This document shows positions 35,657 to 47,227 of a stretch of 64,000 nt of DNA, piece by piece. The stretch lies in NCBI RefSeq assembly GCF_029227915.1, contig NC_079877.1:34251851-34315850 (forward strand), written 5' to 3'. A model generated the notes under the pieces. It was given only the letters and a program-made list of their open reading frames with translations. It searched no databases and was not told where the DNA came from. The first letter of the stretch is position 1; every line of letters begins with the position of its first letter. This stretch comes from Hydractinia symbiolongicarpus. Its lineage: Eukaryota; Cnidaria; Hydrozoa; Anthoathecata; Hydractiniidae. The position numbers and the translations under genes were made by a program.

Positions 35657-37891
35657 TTGAAACTGTCTCTATATCCTCAGCGCGCGCTAACGGCTAGAAT
35701 TGGTCCCACAGTAAAAATGACTTATTTATCTTAATTTTTAAATAAAGCCTTACCACAGCGCCTTGTGCAATCGTTGAGTTCCAGCAATCATGTCAAATTA
35801 AGAAGAATATCATTTCTTGTAGTCAAAATGACTCATTTATCACATTTATAAGGTCAAAGTCCAAAATCAGTTCAAATAAGTCCCACAGTCAATCGTTTCA
35901 CTGTTGAAAGCGATACAACTTAGTAATATCGGAAAAAAATCACTAAATACATGTTGGTACGAATGTGTGACGCAACCGTTGTAACTCAAACGGATTGACA
36001 CCGTTAGAAAATCAATGAAATTTAGTTTTAGAAACTGTCTCTATTTCTTCAGCGCGCGATAACGGCTAGGATTGGTCCCACAGTAAAAAATGACTTATTT
36101 ATCTTAATTTTTAAATAAAGCCTTACCACAGCGCCCAGTGTAATCGTTGGGTTCCAGCAATCATGTCAAATTAAGAAGAATATCATTTCTTGTAGTCAAA
36201 ATGACTCATTTATCACATTTATAAGGTCAAAGTCCAAAATCAGTTCAATTTAGTCCCACAGTCAATCGTTTCACTGTTGAAAGCGATACAACTTAGTAAT
36301 ATCGAAAGAAAATCACTAAATACATGTTGGCACGATTATGTGACGCAACCGTTGTAAGTCAAATGGATTGACACCGTTAGAAAGTCAACGAAATGTAGTT
36401 TTTCAAACTGTCTCTATTTCTTCGGCGCGCGATAACGGCTAGGATTGATCCCACAGTACAAAATGACTTATTTATCTTAATTTTTAAATAAAGCGTTACC
36501 ACAGCGCCCAGTGTAATCGGTGAGTTCCATCAATCATGTCAAATTAAGGAGAATGTTATTTCTTCTAGTCAAAATGGCTCATTTATTACATTTATAAGGT
36601 CAAAGTCCAAAATCAGTTCAATTAAGTCCCACAGTCAATCGTTTCTCTGTTGAAAGCGATACAACTTAGTAATATCGGAAAAAAATCACTAAATACATGT
36701 TGGTACGATTTTGTGACGCAACCGTTCTAACGCAAAGGGATTGACACCGTTAAAAAGTCAATGAAATGGAGTTTTTGAAACTGTCTCTATATCCTCAGCG
36801 CGCGCTAACGGCTAGAATTGGTCCCACAGTAAAAATGACTTATTTATCTTAATTTTTAAATAAAGCCTTACCACAGCGCCTTGTGCAATCGTTGAGTTCC
36901 AGCAATCATGTCAAATTAAGAAGAATATCATTTCTTGTAGTCAAAATGACTCATTTATCACATTTATAAGGTCAAAGTCCAAAATCAGTTCAAATAAGTC
37001 CCACAGTCAATCGTTTCACTGTTGAAAGCGATACAACTTAGTAATATCGGAAAAAAATCACTAAATACATGTTGGTACGAATGTGTGACGCAACCGTTGT
37101 AACTCAAACGGATTGACACCGTTAGAAAATCAATGAAATTTAGTTTTAGAAACTGTCTCTATTTCTTCAGCGCGCGATAACGGCTAGGATTGGTCCCACA
37201 GTAAAAATGACTTATTTATCTTAATTTTTAAATAAAGCCTTACCACAGCGCCCAGTGTAATCGTTGGGTTCCAGCAATCATGTCAAATTAAGAAGAATAT
37301 CATTTCTTGTAGTCAAACTGACTCATTTATCACATTTATAAGGTCAAAGTCCAAAATCAGTTCAATTTAGTCCCACAGTCAATCGTTTCACTGTTGAAAG
37401 CGATACAACTTAGTAATATCGAAAGAAAATCACTAAATACATGTTGGCACGATTATGTGACGCAACCGTTGTAAGTCAAATGGATTGACACCGTTAGAAA
37501 GTCAACGAAATGTAGTTTTTCAAACTGTCTCTATTTCTTCGGCGCGCGATAACGGCTAGGATTGATCCCACAGTACAAAATGACTTATTTATCTTAATTT
37601 TTAAATAAAGCGTTACCACAGCGCCCAGTGTAATCGGTGAGTTCCATCAATCATGTCAAATTAAGGAGAATGTTATTTCTTCTAGTCAAAATGGCTCATT
37701 TATTACATTTATAAGGTCAAAGTCCAAAATCAGTTCAATTAAGTCCCACAGTCAATCGTTTCACTGTTGAAAGCGATACAACTTAGTAATATCGGAAAAA
37801 AATCACTAAATACATGTTGGTACGAATGTGTGACGCAACCGTTGTAACTCAAACGGATTGACACCGTTAGAAAATCAATGAAATTTAGTTT
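35657..37891 (+). repeat. D-B-C trimer HOR (about 1,118 bp), two tandem copies
   Basis: The anchors D 35657, B 36029, C 36402 are repeated as D 36775, B 37147, C 37519. Shared rare variants about 1,118 bp apart are GGCTAGAATTGG in the D monomers, AATCGTTGGGTTCC and TTCAATTTAGTCCC in the B monomers, and GGATTGATCCCACAG in the C monomers. The second copy has one A fewer in the A run after CCCACAGT near 37,200 and an AAACTGACTC variant near 37,316. The match ends in the lower half of C, where TTTCTCTGTTG (36,643) becomes TTTCACTGTTG (37,760). Confidence 0.88.
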
Positions 37892-38637
37892 TAGAAACTG
37901 TCTCTATTTCCTCAGCGCGCGATAACGGCTAGGATTGGTCCCACAGTAAAAAATGACTTATTTATCTTAATTTTTAAATAAAGCCTTACCACAGCGCCCA
38001 GTGAAATCGCTGAGTTCCAGCAATCATGTCAAATTAAGAAGAATATCATTTCTTGTAGTCAAAATGACTCATTTATCACATTTATAAGGTCAAAATCCAA
38101 AATCAGTTCAATTAAGTCCCACAGTCAATTGTTTCACTGTTGAAAGCGATACAACTTAGTAATATCGGAAGAAAATCACTAAATACATGTTGGTACGATT
38201 ATGTGACGCAACCGTTGTAAGTCAAACGGATTGACACCGTTAGAAAGTCAATGAAATGTGGTTTTTGAAACTGTCTCTATTTCTTCAGCGCGCGATAACG
38301 GCTAGGATTGGTCCCACAGTACAAAATGACTTATTTATCTAAATTTTTAAATAAAGCGTTACCACAGCGCCCAGTGTAATCGGTGAGTTCCATCAATCAT
38401 GTCAAACTAAGAAGAATGTCATTTCTTGTAGTCAAAATGACTCATTTATCACATTTATAAGGTCAAAGTCTAAAATTAGTTTAATTAAGTCCCACAGTCA
38501 ATCGTTTCTCTGTTGAAAGCGATACAACTTAGTAATATCGGAAGAAAATCACTAAATACATGCTGGCACGAATATGTGACCCAACCGTTGTAACTCAAAC
38601 GGATTGACACCGTTAGAAAGTCAATGAAATGTAGTTT

Positions 38638-41600
38638 TTGAAACTGTCTCTACTTCTTCAGCGCGCGATAACGGCTAGGATTGTTTCCACAGTAATAAAT
38701 GACTTATTTTTCTTAACTTTTAAACAAAGCGCTACCACAGCGCCCAGTGTAATTGCTGAGTTCCAGCAATCATGTCAAATTAGAAAGAATATCATTTCTT
38801 GTAGTCAAAATGACTCATTTATCACATTTATAAGGTCAAAGTCCAAAATCAGTTCAATTAAGTCCCACAGTCAATCGTTTCACTGTTGAAAGCGATACAA
38901 CTTAGTAATATCGGGAAAAAATCACTAAATACATGTTGGTACTTATGTGTGACGCAACCGTTGTAACTCAAACGGATTGACACCGTTAGAAAGTCAATGA
39001 AATGTAGTTTTTGAAACTGTCTCTACTTCTTCAGTGCGCGATAACGGCTAGGATTGTTTCCACAGTAATAAATGACTTATTTTTCTTAACTTTTAAACAA
39101 AGTGCTACCACAGCGCCCAGTGTAATTGCTGAGTTCCAGCAATCATGTCAAATTAAGAAGAATATCATTTCTTGTAGTCAAAATGACTCATTTGTCACAT
39201 TTATAAGGTCAAAGTCCAAAATCAGTTCAAATAAGTCCCACAGTCAATCGTTTCACTGTTGAAAGCGATACAACTTAGTAATATCGGAAAAAAATCACTA
39301 AATACATGTTGGTACGAATGTGTGACGCAACCGTTGTAACTCAAACGGATTGACACCGTTAGAAAATCAATGAAATTTAGTTTTAGAAACTGTCTCTATT
39401 TCTTCAGCGCGCGATAACGGCTAGGATTGGTCCCACAGTAAAAAATGACTTATTTATCTTAATTTTTAAATAAAGCCTTACCACAGCGCCCAGTGTAATC
39501 GCTGGGTTCCAGCAATCATGTCAAATTAAGAAGAATATCATTTCTTGTAGTCAAAATGAATCATTTATCACATTTATAAGGTCAAAGTCCAAAATCAGTT
39601 CAATTAAGTCCCACAGTCAATCGTTTCACTGTTGAAAGCGATACAACTTAGTAATATCGGAAGAAAATCACTAAATACATGTTGGCACGATTATGTGACG
39701 CAACCGTTGTAAGTCAAATGGATTGACACCGTTAGAAAGTCAACGAAATGTAGTTTTTCAAACTGTCTCTATTTCTTCGGCGCGCGATAACGGCTAGGAT
39801 TGGTCCCACAGTACAAAATGACTTATTTATCTTAATTTTTAATTAAAGCGTTACCACAGCGCCCAGTGTAATCGGTGAGTTCCATCAATCATGTCAAATT
39901 AAGGAGAATGTTATTTCTTCTAGTCAAAATGACTCATTTATTACATTTATAAGGTCAAAGTCCAAAATCAGTTCAATTAAGTCCCACAGTCAATCGTTTC
40001 TCTGTTGAAAGCGATACAACTTAGTAATATCGGAAGAAAATCACTAAATACATGTTGGTACGATTTTGTGACGCAACCGTTCTAACGCAAACGGATTGAC
40101 ACCGTTAAAAAGTCAATGAAATGGAGTTTTTGAAACTGTCTCTATATCCTCAGCGCGCGCTAACGGCTAGGATTGGTCCCACAGTAAAAATGACTTATTT
40201 ATCTTAATTTTTAAATAAAGCCTTACCACAGCGCCTAGTGTAATCGTGGAGTTCCAGCAATCATGTCAAATTAAGAAGAATATCATTTCTTGTAGTCAAG
40301 ATGACTCATTTATCACATTTATAAGGTCAAAGTCCAAAATCAGTTCAATTAAGTCCCACAGTCAATCGTTTCACTGTTGAAAGCGATACAACTTAGTAAT
40401 ATCGGGAAAAAATCACTAAATACATGTTGGTACTTATGTGTGACGCAACCGTTGTAACTCAAACGGATTGACACCGTTAGAAAGTCAATGAAATGTAGTT
40501 TTTGAAACTGTCTCTACTTCTTCAGTGCGCGATAACGGCTAGGATTGTTTCCACAGTAATAAATGACTTATTTTTCTTAACTTTTAAACAAAGTGCTACC
40601 ACAGCGCCCAGTGTAATTGCTGAGTTCCAGCAATCATGTCAAATTAAGAAGAATATCATTTCTTGTAGTCAAAATGACTCATTTGTCACATTTATAAGGT
40701 CAAAGTCCAAAATCAGTTCAAATAAGTCCCACAGTCAATCGTTTCACTGTTGAAAGCGATACAACTTAGTAATATCGGAAGAAAATCACTAAATACATGT
40801 TGGCACGATTATGTGACACAACCGTTGTAAGTCAAATGGATTGACACCGTTAGAAAGTCAACGAAATGTAGTTTTTCAAACTGTCTCTATTTCTTCGGCG
40901 CGCGATAACGGCTAGGATTGGTCCCACAGTAAAAATGACTTATTTATCTTAATTTTTAAATAAAGCCTTACCACAGCGCCTAGTGTAATCGTGGAGTTCC
41001 AGCAATCATGTCAAATTAAGAAGAATATCATTTCTTGTAGTCAAGATGACTCATTTATCACATTTATAAGGTCAAAGTCCAAAATCAGGTCAAATAAGTC
41101 CCACAGTCAATCGTTTCACTGTTGAAAGCGATACAACTTAGTAATATCGGAAAAAAATCACTAAATACATGTTGGTACGAATGTGTGACGCAACCGTTGT
41201 AACTCAAACGGATTGACACCGTTAGAAAATCAATGAAATTTAGTTTTAGAAACTGTCTCTATTTCTTCAGCGCGCGATAACGGCTAGGATTGGTCCCACA
41301 GTAAAAAATGACTTATTTATCTTAATTTTTAAATAAAGCCTTACCACAGCGCCCAGTGTAATCGCTGGGTTCCAGCAATCATGTCAAATTAAGAAGAATA
41401 TCATTTCTTGTAGTCAAAATGACTCATTTATCACATTTATAAGGTCAAAGTCCAAAATCAGTTCAATTAAGTCCCACAGTCAATCGTTTCACTGTTGAAA
41501 GCGATACAACTTAGTAATATCGGAAGAAAATCACTAAATACATGTTGGCACGATTATGTGACGCAACCGTTGTAAGTCAAATGGATTGACACCGTTAGAA

Positions 41601-42365
41601 AGTCATCGAAATGTAGTTTTTCAAACTGTCTCTATTTCTTCGGCGCGCGATAACGGCTAGGATTGGTCCCACAGTACAAAATGACTTATTTATCTTAATT
41701 TTTAAATAAAGCGTTACCACAGCGCCCAGTGTAATCGGTGAGTTCCATCAATCATGTCAAATTAAGGAGAATGTTATTTCTTCTAGTCAAAATGGCTCAT
41801 TTATTACATTTATAAGGTCAAAGTCCAAAATCAGTTCAATTAAGTCCCACAGTCAATTGTTTCTCTGTTGAAAGCGATACAACTTAGTAATATCGGAAAA
41901 AAATCACTAAATACATGTTGGTACGAATGTGTGACGCAACCGTTGTAACTCAAACGGATTGACACCGTTAGAAAATCAATGAAATTTAGTTTTAGAAACT
42001 GTCTCTATTTCCTCAGCGCGCGATAACGGCTAGAATTGGTGCCACAGTAAAAAATGACTTATTTATCTTAATTTTTAAATAAAGCCTTACCACAGCGCCC
42101 AGTGAAATCGCTGAGTTCCAGCAATCATGTCAAATTAAGAAGAATATCATTTCTTGTAATCAAAATGACTCATTTATCACATTTATAAGGTCAAAATCCA
42201 AAATCAGTTCAATTAAGTCCCACAGTCAATCGTTTCACTGTTGAAAGCGATACAACTTAGTAATATCGGAAGAAAATCACTAAATACATGTTGGTACGAT
42301 TATGTGACGCAACCGTTGTAAGTCAAACGGATTGACACCGTTAGAAAGTCAATGAAATGTGGTTT
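38638..42365 (+). repeat. Array segment 8: A-B-C-D tetramer (1,491 bp) and shorter duplications
   Basis: Anchors: 38638 A, 39011 A, 39384 B, 39757 C, 40130 D, 40502 A, 40875 C, 41247 B, 41620 C, 41993 B. The A monomers at 39011 and 40502 share CAGTGCGCGATAACGG, AAAGTGCTACC and CATTTGTCACATTT, so a tetramer of 1,491 bp has been duplicated. Overlapping it, the rare pair ATCGTGGAGTTCC and GTCAAGATGACTC occurs after both D 40130 and C 40875, 743 bp apart, giving a nested duplication. The segment ends with the B then C' pair also found at 34.9 and 37.9 kb. Confidence 0.85.
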
Positions 42366-45300
42366 TTGAAACTGTCTCTATTTCTTCAGCGCGCGATAAC
42401 GGCTAGGATTGGTCCCACAGTACAAAATGACTTATTTATCTAAATTTTTAATTAAAGCGTTACCACAGCGCCCAGTGTAATCGGTGAGTTCCATCAATCA
42501 TGTCAAACTAAGAAGAATGTCATTTCTTGTAGTCAAAATGACTCATTTATCACATTTATAAGGTCAAAGTCTAAAATCAGTTCAACTAAGTCCCACAGTT
42601 AATCGTTTCACTGTTGAAAGCGATACAACTTTGTATTATCGGAAGGAAATCACTAAATACATGTTGGTACGAATATGTGACGCAACCGCTTTAACTCAAA
42701 CGGATTGACACCGTTAGAAAGTCAATGAAATGTAGTTTTTAAAACTGTGTCTATTTCTTCAGCGCGCAATAACGGCTAGGATTGGTCCCACAGTACAAAA
42801 TGACTTATTTATCTAAATTTTTAAATAAAGCGTTACAACAGCGCCCAGTGTAATCGGTGAGTTCCATCAATCAAGTCAAACTAAGAAGAATGTCATTTCT
42901 TGTAGTCAAAATGACTCATTTATCACATTTATAAGGTCAAAGTCTAAAATCAGTTTAATTAAGTCCCACAGTCAATCGTTTCTCTGTTGAAAGCGATACA
43001 ACTTAGTAATATCGGAAGAAAATCACTAAATACATGCTGGTACGATTATGTGACGCAACCGTTTTAACTCAAACGGATTGACACTGTTAAAAAGTCAATG
43101 AAATGTAGCTTTTGAAACTGTCTCTATTTCTTCAGCGTGCGATAACGGCTAGGATTGTTTCCACCGTAATAAATGACTTATTTATCTTAACTTTTAAACA
43201 AAGCGCTACCACAGCGCATAGTGTAATCGCTGAGTTTCAGCAATCATGTCAAATTAAGGAGAATGTTATTTCTTCTAGTCATTATGGCTCATTTATTACA
43301 TTTATAAGGTCAAAGCCCAAAATCAGTTCATTTAAGTCCCACAGTCAATCGTTTCTCTGGTGAAAGCGATACAACTTAGTAATATCGGAAGAAAATCACT
43401 AAATACATGCTGGTACGATTATGTGACGCAACCGTTCTAACTCAAACGGATTGACACCGTTAGAAAGTCAATGAAATGTAGTTTTTGAAACTTTCTCTAT
43501 TTCTTCAGCGCGCGATAACGGCTAGGATTGGTCCCACAGTACAAAATGACTTATGTATCTTAATTTTTAAATAAAGCGTTACCACAGCGCCCAGTGTAAT
43601 CGGTGAGTTCCATCAATCAAGTCAAACTAAGAAGAATGTCATTTCTTGTAGTCAAAATGACTCATTTATCACATTTATAAGGTCAAAATCCAAAATCAGT
43701 TCAATTAAGTCCCACAGTCAATCGTTTCACTGTTGAAAGCGATACAACTTAGTAATATCGGAAGAAAATCACTAAATACATGTTGGTACGATTATGTGAC
43801 GCAACCGTTGTAAGTCAAACGGATTGACACCGTTAGAAAGTCAATGAAATGTGGTTTTTGAAACTGTCTCTATTTCTTCAGCGCGCGATAACGGCTAGGA
43901 TTGGTCCCACAGTACAAAATGACTTATTTATCTAAATTTTTAAATAAAGCGTTACCACAGCGCCCAGTGTAATCGGTGAGTTCCATCAATCATGTCAAAC
44001 TGAGAAGAATGTCATTTCTTGTAGTCAAAATGACTCATTTATCACATTTATAAGGTCAAAGTCCAAAATCAGTTCAACTAAGTCCCACAGTCAATCGATT
44101 CACTGTTGAAAGCGATACAACTTAGTAATATCGGAAAAATATCACTAAATACATGTTGGTACAAATGTGTGACGCAACCGTTGTAACTCAAACGGATTGA
44201 CACCGTTAGAAAGTTAATGAAATGTAGTTTTTAAAACTGTGTCTATTTCTTCAGCGCGCGATAACGGCTAGGATTGGTCCCACAGTACAAAATGACTTAT
44301 TTATCTAAATTTTTAAATAAAGCGTTACCACAGCGCCCAGTGTAATCGGTGAGTTCCATCAATCAAGTCAAACTAAGAAGAATGTCATTTCTTGTAGTCA
44401 AAATGACTCATTTATCACATTTATAAGGTCAAAATCCAAAATCAGTTCAATTAAGTCCCACAGTCAATCGTTTCACTGTTGAAAGCGATACAACTTAGTA
44501 ATATCGGAAGAAAATCACTAAATACATGTTGGTACGATTATGTGACGCAACCGTTGTAAGTCAAACGGATTGACACCGTTAGAAAGTCAATGAAATGTGG
44601 TTTTTGAAACTGTCTCTATTTCTTCAGCGCGCGATAACGGCTAGGATTGGTCCCACAGTACAAAATGACTTATTTATCTAAATTTTTAAATAAAGCGTTA
44701 CCACAGCGCCCAGTGTAATCGGTGAGTTCCATCAATCATGTCAAACTAAGAAGAATGTCATTTCTTGTAGTCAAAATGACTCATTTATCACATTTATAAG
44801 GTCAAAGTCTAAAATCAGTTCAACTAAGTCCCACAGTCAATCGTTTCACTGTTGAAAGCGATACAACTTTGTATTATCGGAAGGAAATCACTAAATAAAT
44901 GTTGGTACGAATATGTGACGCAACCGCTTTAACTGAAACGGATTGACACCGTTAGAAAGTCAATGAAATGTAGTTTTTAAAACTGTGTCTATTTCTTTAG
45001 CGCGCAACAACGGCTAGGATTGGTCCCACAGTACAAAATGACTTATTTATCTAAATTTTTAAATAAAGCGTTACCACAGCGCCCAGTGTAATCGGTGAGT
45101 TCCATCAATCAAGTCAAACTAAGAAGAATGTCATTTCTTGTAGTCAAAATGACTCATTTATCACATTTATATGGTCAAAGTCTAAAATCAGTTTAATTAA
45201 GTCCCACAGTCAATCGTTTCTCTGTTGAAAGCGATACAACTTAGTAATATCGGAAGAAAATCACTAAATACATGCTGGTACGATTATGTGACGCAACCGT

Positions 45301-47227
45301 TTTAACTCAAACGGATTGACACTGTTAAAAAGTCAATGAAATGTAGCTTTTGAAACTGTCTCTATTTCTTCAGCGTGCGATAACGGCTAGGATTGTTTCC
45401 ACCGTAATAAATGACTTATTTATCTTAACTTTTAAACAAAGCGCTACCACAGCGCCCACTGTAATCGCTGAGTTCCAGCAATCATGTCAAACTAAGAAGA
45501 ATGTCATTTCTTGTAGTCAAAATGACTCATTTATCACATTTATAAGGTCAAAGTCCAAAATCAGTTCAACTAAGTCCCACAGTCAATCGATTCACTGTTG
45601 AAAGCGATACAACTTAGTAATATCGGAAAAATATCACTAAATACATGTTGGTACAAATGTGTGACGCAGCCGTTGTAACTGAAACGGATTGACACCGTTA
45701 GAAAGTTAATGAAATGTAGTTTTTAAAACTGTGTCTATTTCTTCAGCGCGCGATAACGGCTAGGATTGGTCCCACAGTACAAAATGACTTATTTATCTAA
45801 ATTTTTAAATAAAGCGTTACCACAGCGCCCAGTGTAATCGGTGAGTTCCATCAATCAAGTCAAATTAAGAAGAATGTCATTTCTTGTAGTCAAAATGACT
45901 CATTTATCACATTTATAAGGTCAAAGTCTAAAATCAGTTTAATTAAGTCCCACAGTCAATCGTTTCTCTGTTGAAAGCGATACAACTTAGTAATATCGGA
46001 AGAAAATCACTAAATACATGCTGGTACGATTATGTGACACAACCGTTCTAACTCAAACGGATTGACACCGTTAGAAAGTCAATGAAATGTAGTTTTTAAA
46101 ACTGTGTCTATTTCTTCAGCGCGCGATAACGGCTAGGATTGGTCCCACAGTACAAAATGACTTATTTATCTAAATTTTTAAATAAAGCGTTACCACAGCG
46201 CCCAGTGTAATCGGTGAGTTCCATCAATCAAGTCAAACTAAGAAGAATGTCATTTCTTGTAGTCAAAATGACTCATTTATCACATTTATAAGGTCAAAGT
46301 CTAAAATCAGTTTAATTAATTCCCACAGTCAATCTTTTCTCTGTTGAAAGCGATACAACTTAGTAATATCGGAAGAAAATCACTAAATACATGCTGGTAC
46401 AATTATGTGACGCAACCGTTTTAACTCAAACGGATTGACACTGTTAAAAAGTCAATGAAATGTAGCTTTGGAAACTGTCTCTATTTCTTCAGCGTGCGAT
46501 AACGGCTAGGATTGTTTCCACCGTAATAAATGACTTATTTATCTTAACTTTTAAACAGAGCGCTACCACAGCGCATAGTGTAATCGCTGAGTTCCAGCAA
46601 TCATGTCAAATTAAGGAGAATGTTATTTCTTCTAGTCATAATGGCTCATTTATTACATTTATAAGGTCAAAGCCCAAAATCAGTTCAATTAAGTCCCACA
46701 GTCAATCGTTTCTCTGTTGAAAGCGATACAACTTAGTAATATCGGAAGAAAATCACTAAATACATGCTGGTACGATTATGTGACGCAACCGTTCTAACTC
46801 AAACGGATTGACACCGTTAGAAAGTCAATGAAATGTAGTTTTTGAAACTGTCTCTATTTCTTCAGCGCGCAATAACGGCTAGGATTGGTCCCACAGTACA
46901 AAATGACTTATTTATCTAAATTTTTAAATAAAGCGTTACCACAGCGCCCAGTGTAATCGCTGAGTTCCAGCAATCATGTCAAACTAAGAAGAATGTCATT
47001 TCTTGTAGTCAAAATGACTCATTTATCACATTTATAAGGTCAAAGTCCAAAATCAGTTCAACTAAGTCCCACAGTCAATCAATTCACTGCTGAAAGCGAT
47101 ACAACTTAGTAATATCGGAAAAATATCACTAAATACATGTTGGTACGAATGTGTGACGCAACCGTTGTAACTCAAACGGAATTATACCGCCAAGAAATCA
47201 ATGAAATGTAATTTTTGAGAATTTTTT
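42366..47227 (+). repeat. Array segment 9: H/J/K domain with a 2,238-bp spacing
   Basis: Anchors: 42366 C', 42739 H, 43112 J, 43485 K, 43858 C', 44231 H, 44604 C', 44977 H, 45350 J, 45723 H, 46096 H, 46469 J, 46842 K. Subfamilies B, B', D and G disappear here and H, J and K take over, with AAGTCAAACTAAGAAG and GAATGTCATTTC in the body. The C'-H-J block starting at 42366 recurs at 44604. Both carry the rare CAACTTTGTATTATCGG at 42,627 and 44,865, 2,238 bp (six monomers) apart. The block shows up again in H-H-J at 48.3-49.4 kb. The J copy at 46469 reads TTTGGAAACTG. Confidence 0.85.
44285..44415 (+). repeat. Internal direct repeat within the monomer, 111 bp apart
   Basis: AGTACAAAATGACTTATTTA starts at 44,285 and AGTCAAAATGACTCATTTA at 44,397; the common CAAAATGACT lies at 44,288 and 44,399. 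The two stretches agree over about 20 bases apart from one indel and one T/C change. The same pair is visible in most monomers, for example 2,219 and 2,330 in the reference copy. It suggests that part of the 373-bp unit came from an older internal duplication, now mostly eroded. Confidence 0.7.

Larger units (their letters stand above)
29345..38637 (+). repeat. Array segment 7: B/C/D region with 1,305-bp and 1,118-bp HORs
   Basis: Anchors: 29345 B, 29718 B, 30091 C, 30464 D, 30835 B, 31208 C (25-bp deletion), 31556 B, 31929 C, partial D from 32,141, 32488 B, 32861 C/B, 33234 C, partial D from 33,446, 33793 B, 34166 C, 34539 D, 34911 B, 35284 C', 35657 D, 36029 B, 36402 C, 36775 D, 37147 B, 37519 C, 37892 B, 38265 C'. 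No true A monomer occurs, which is why this stretch has none of the 83-codon open frames found elsewhere. Two tandem HORs (1,305 bp and 1,118 bp) are listed separately. The pair B (TTTCCTCAGCGC, CAGTGAAATCGCTGAG) then C' occurs at 34911, 37892 and again at 41993. Confidence 0.85.
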
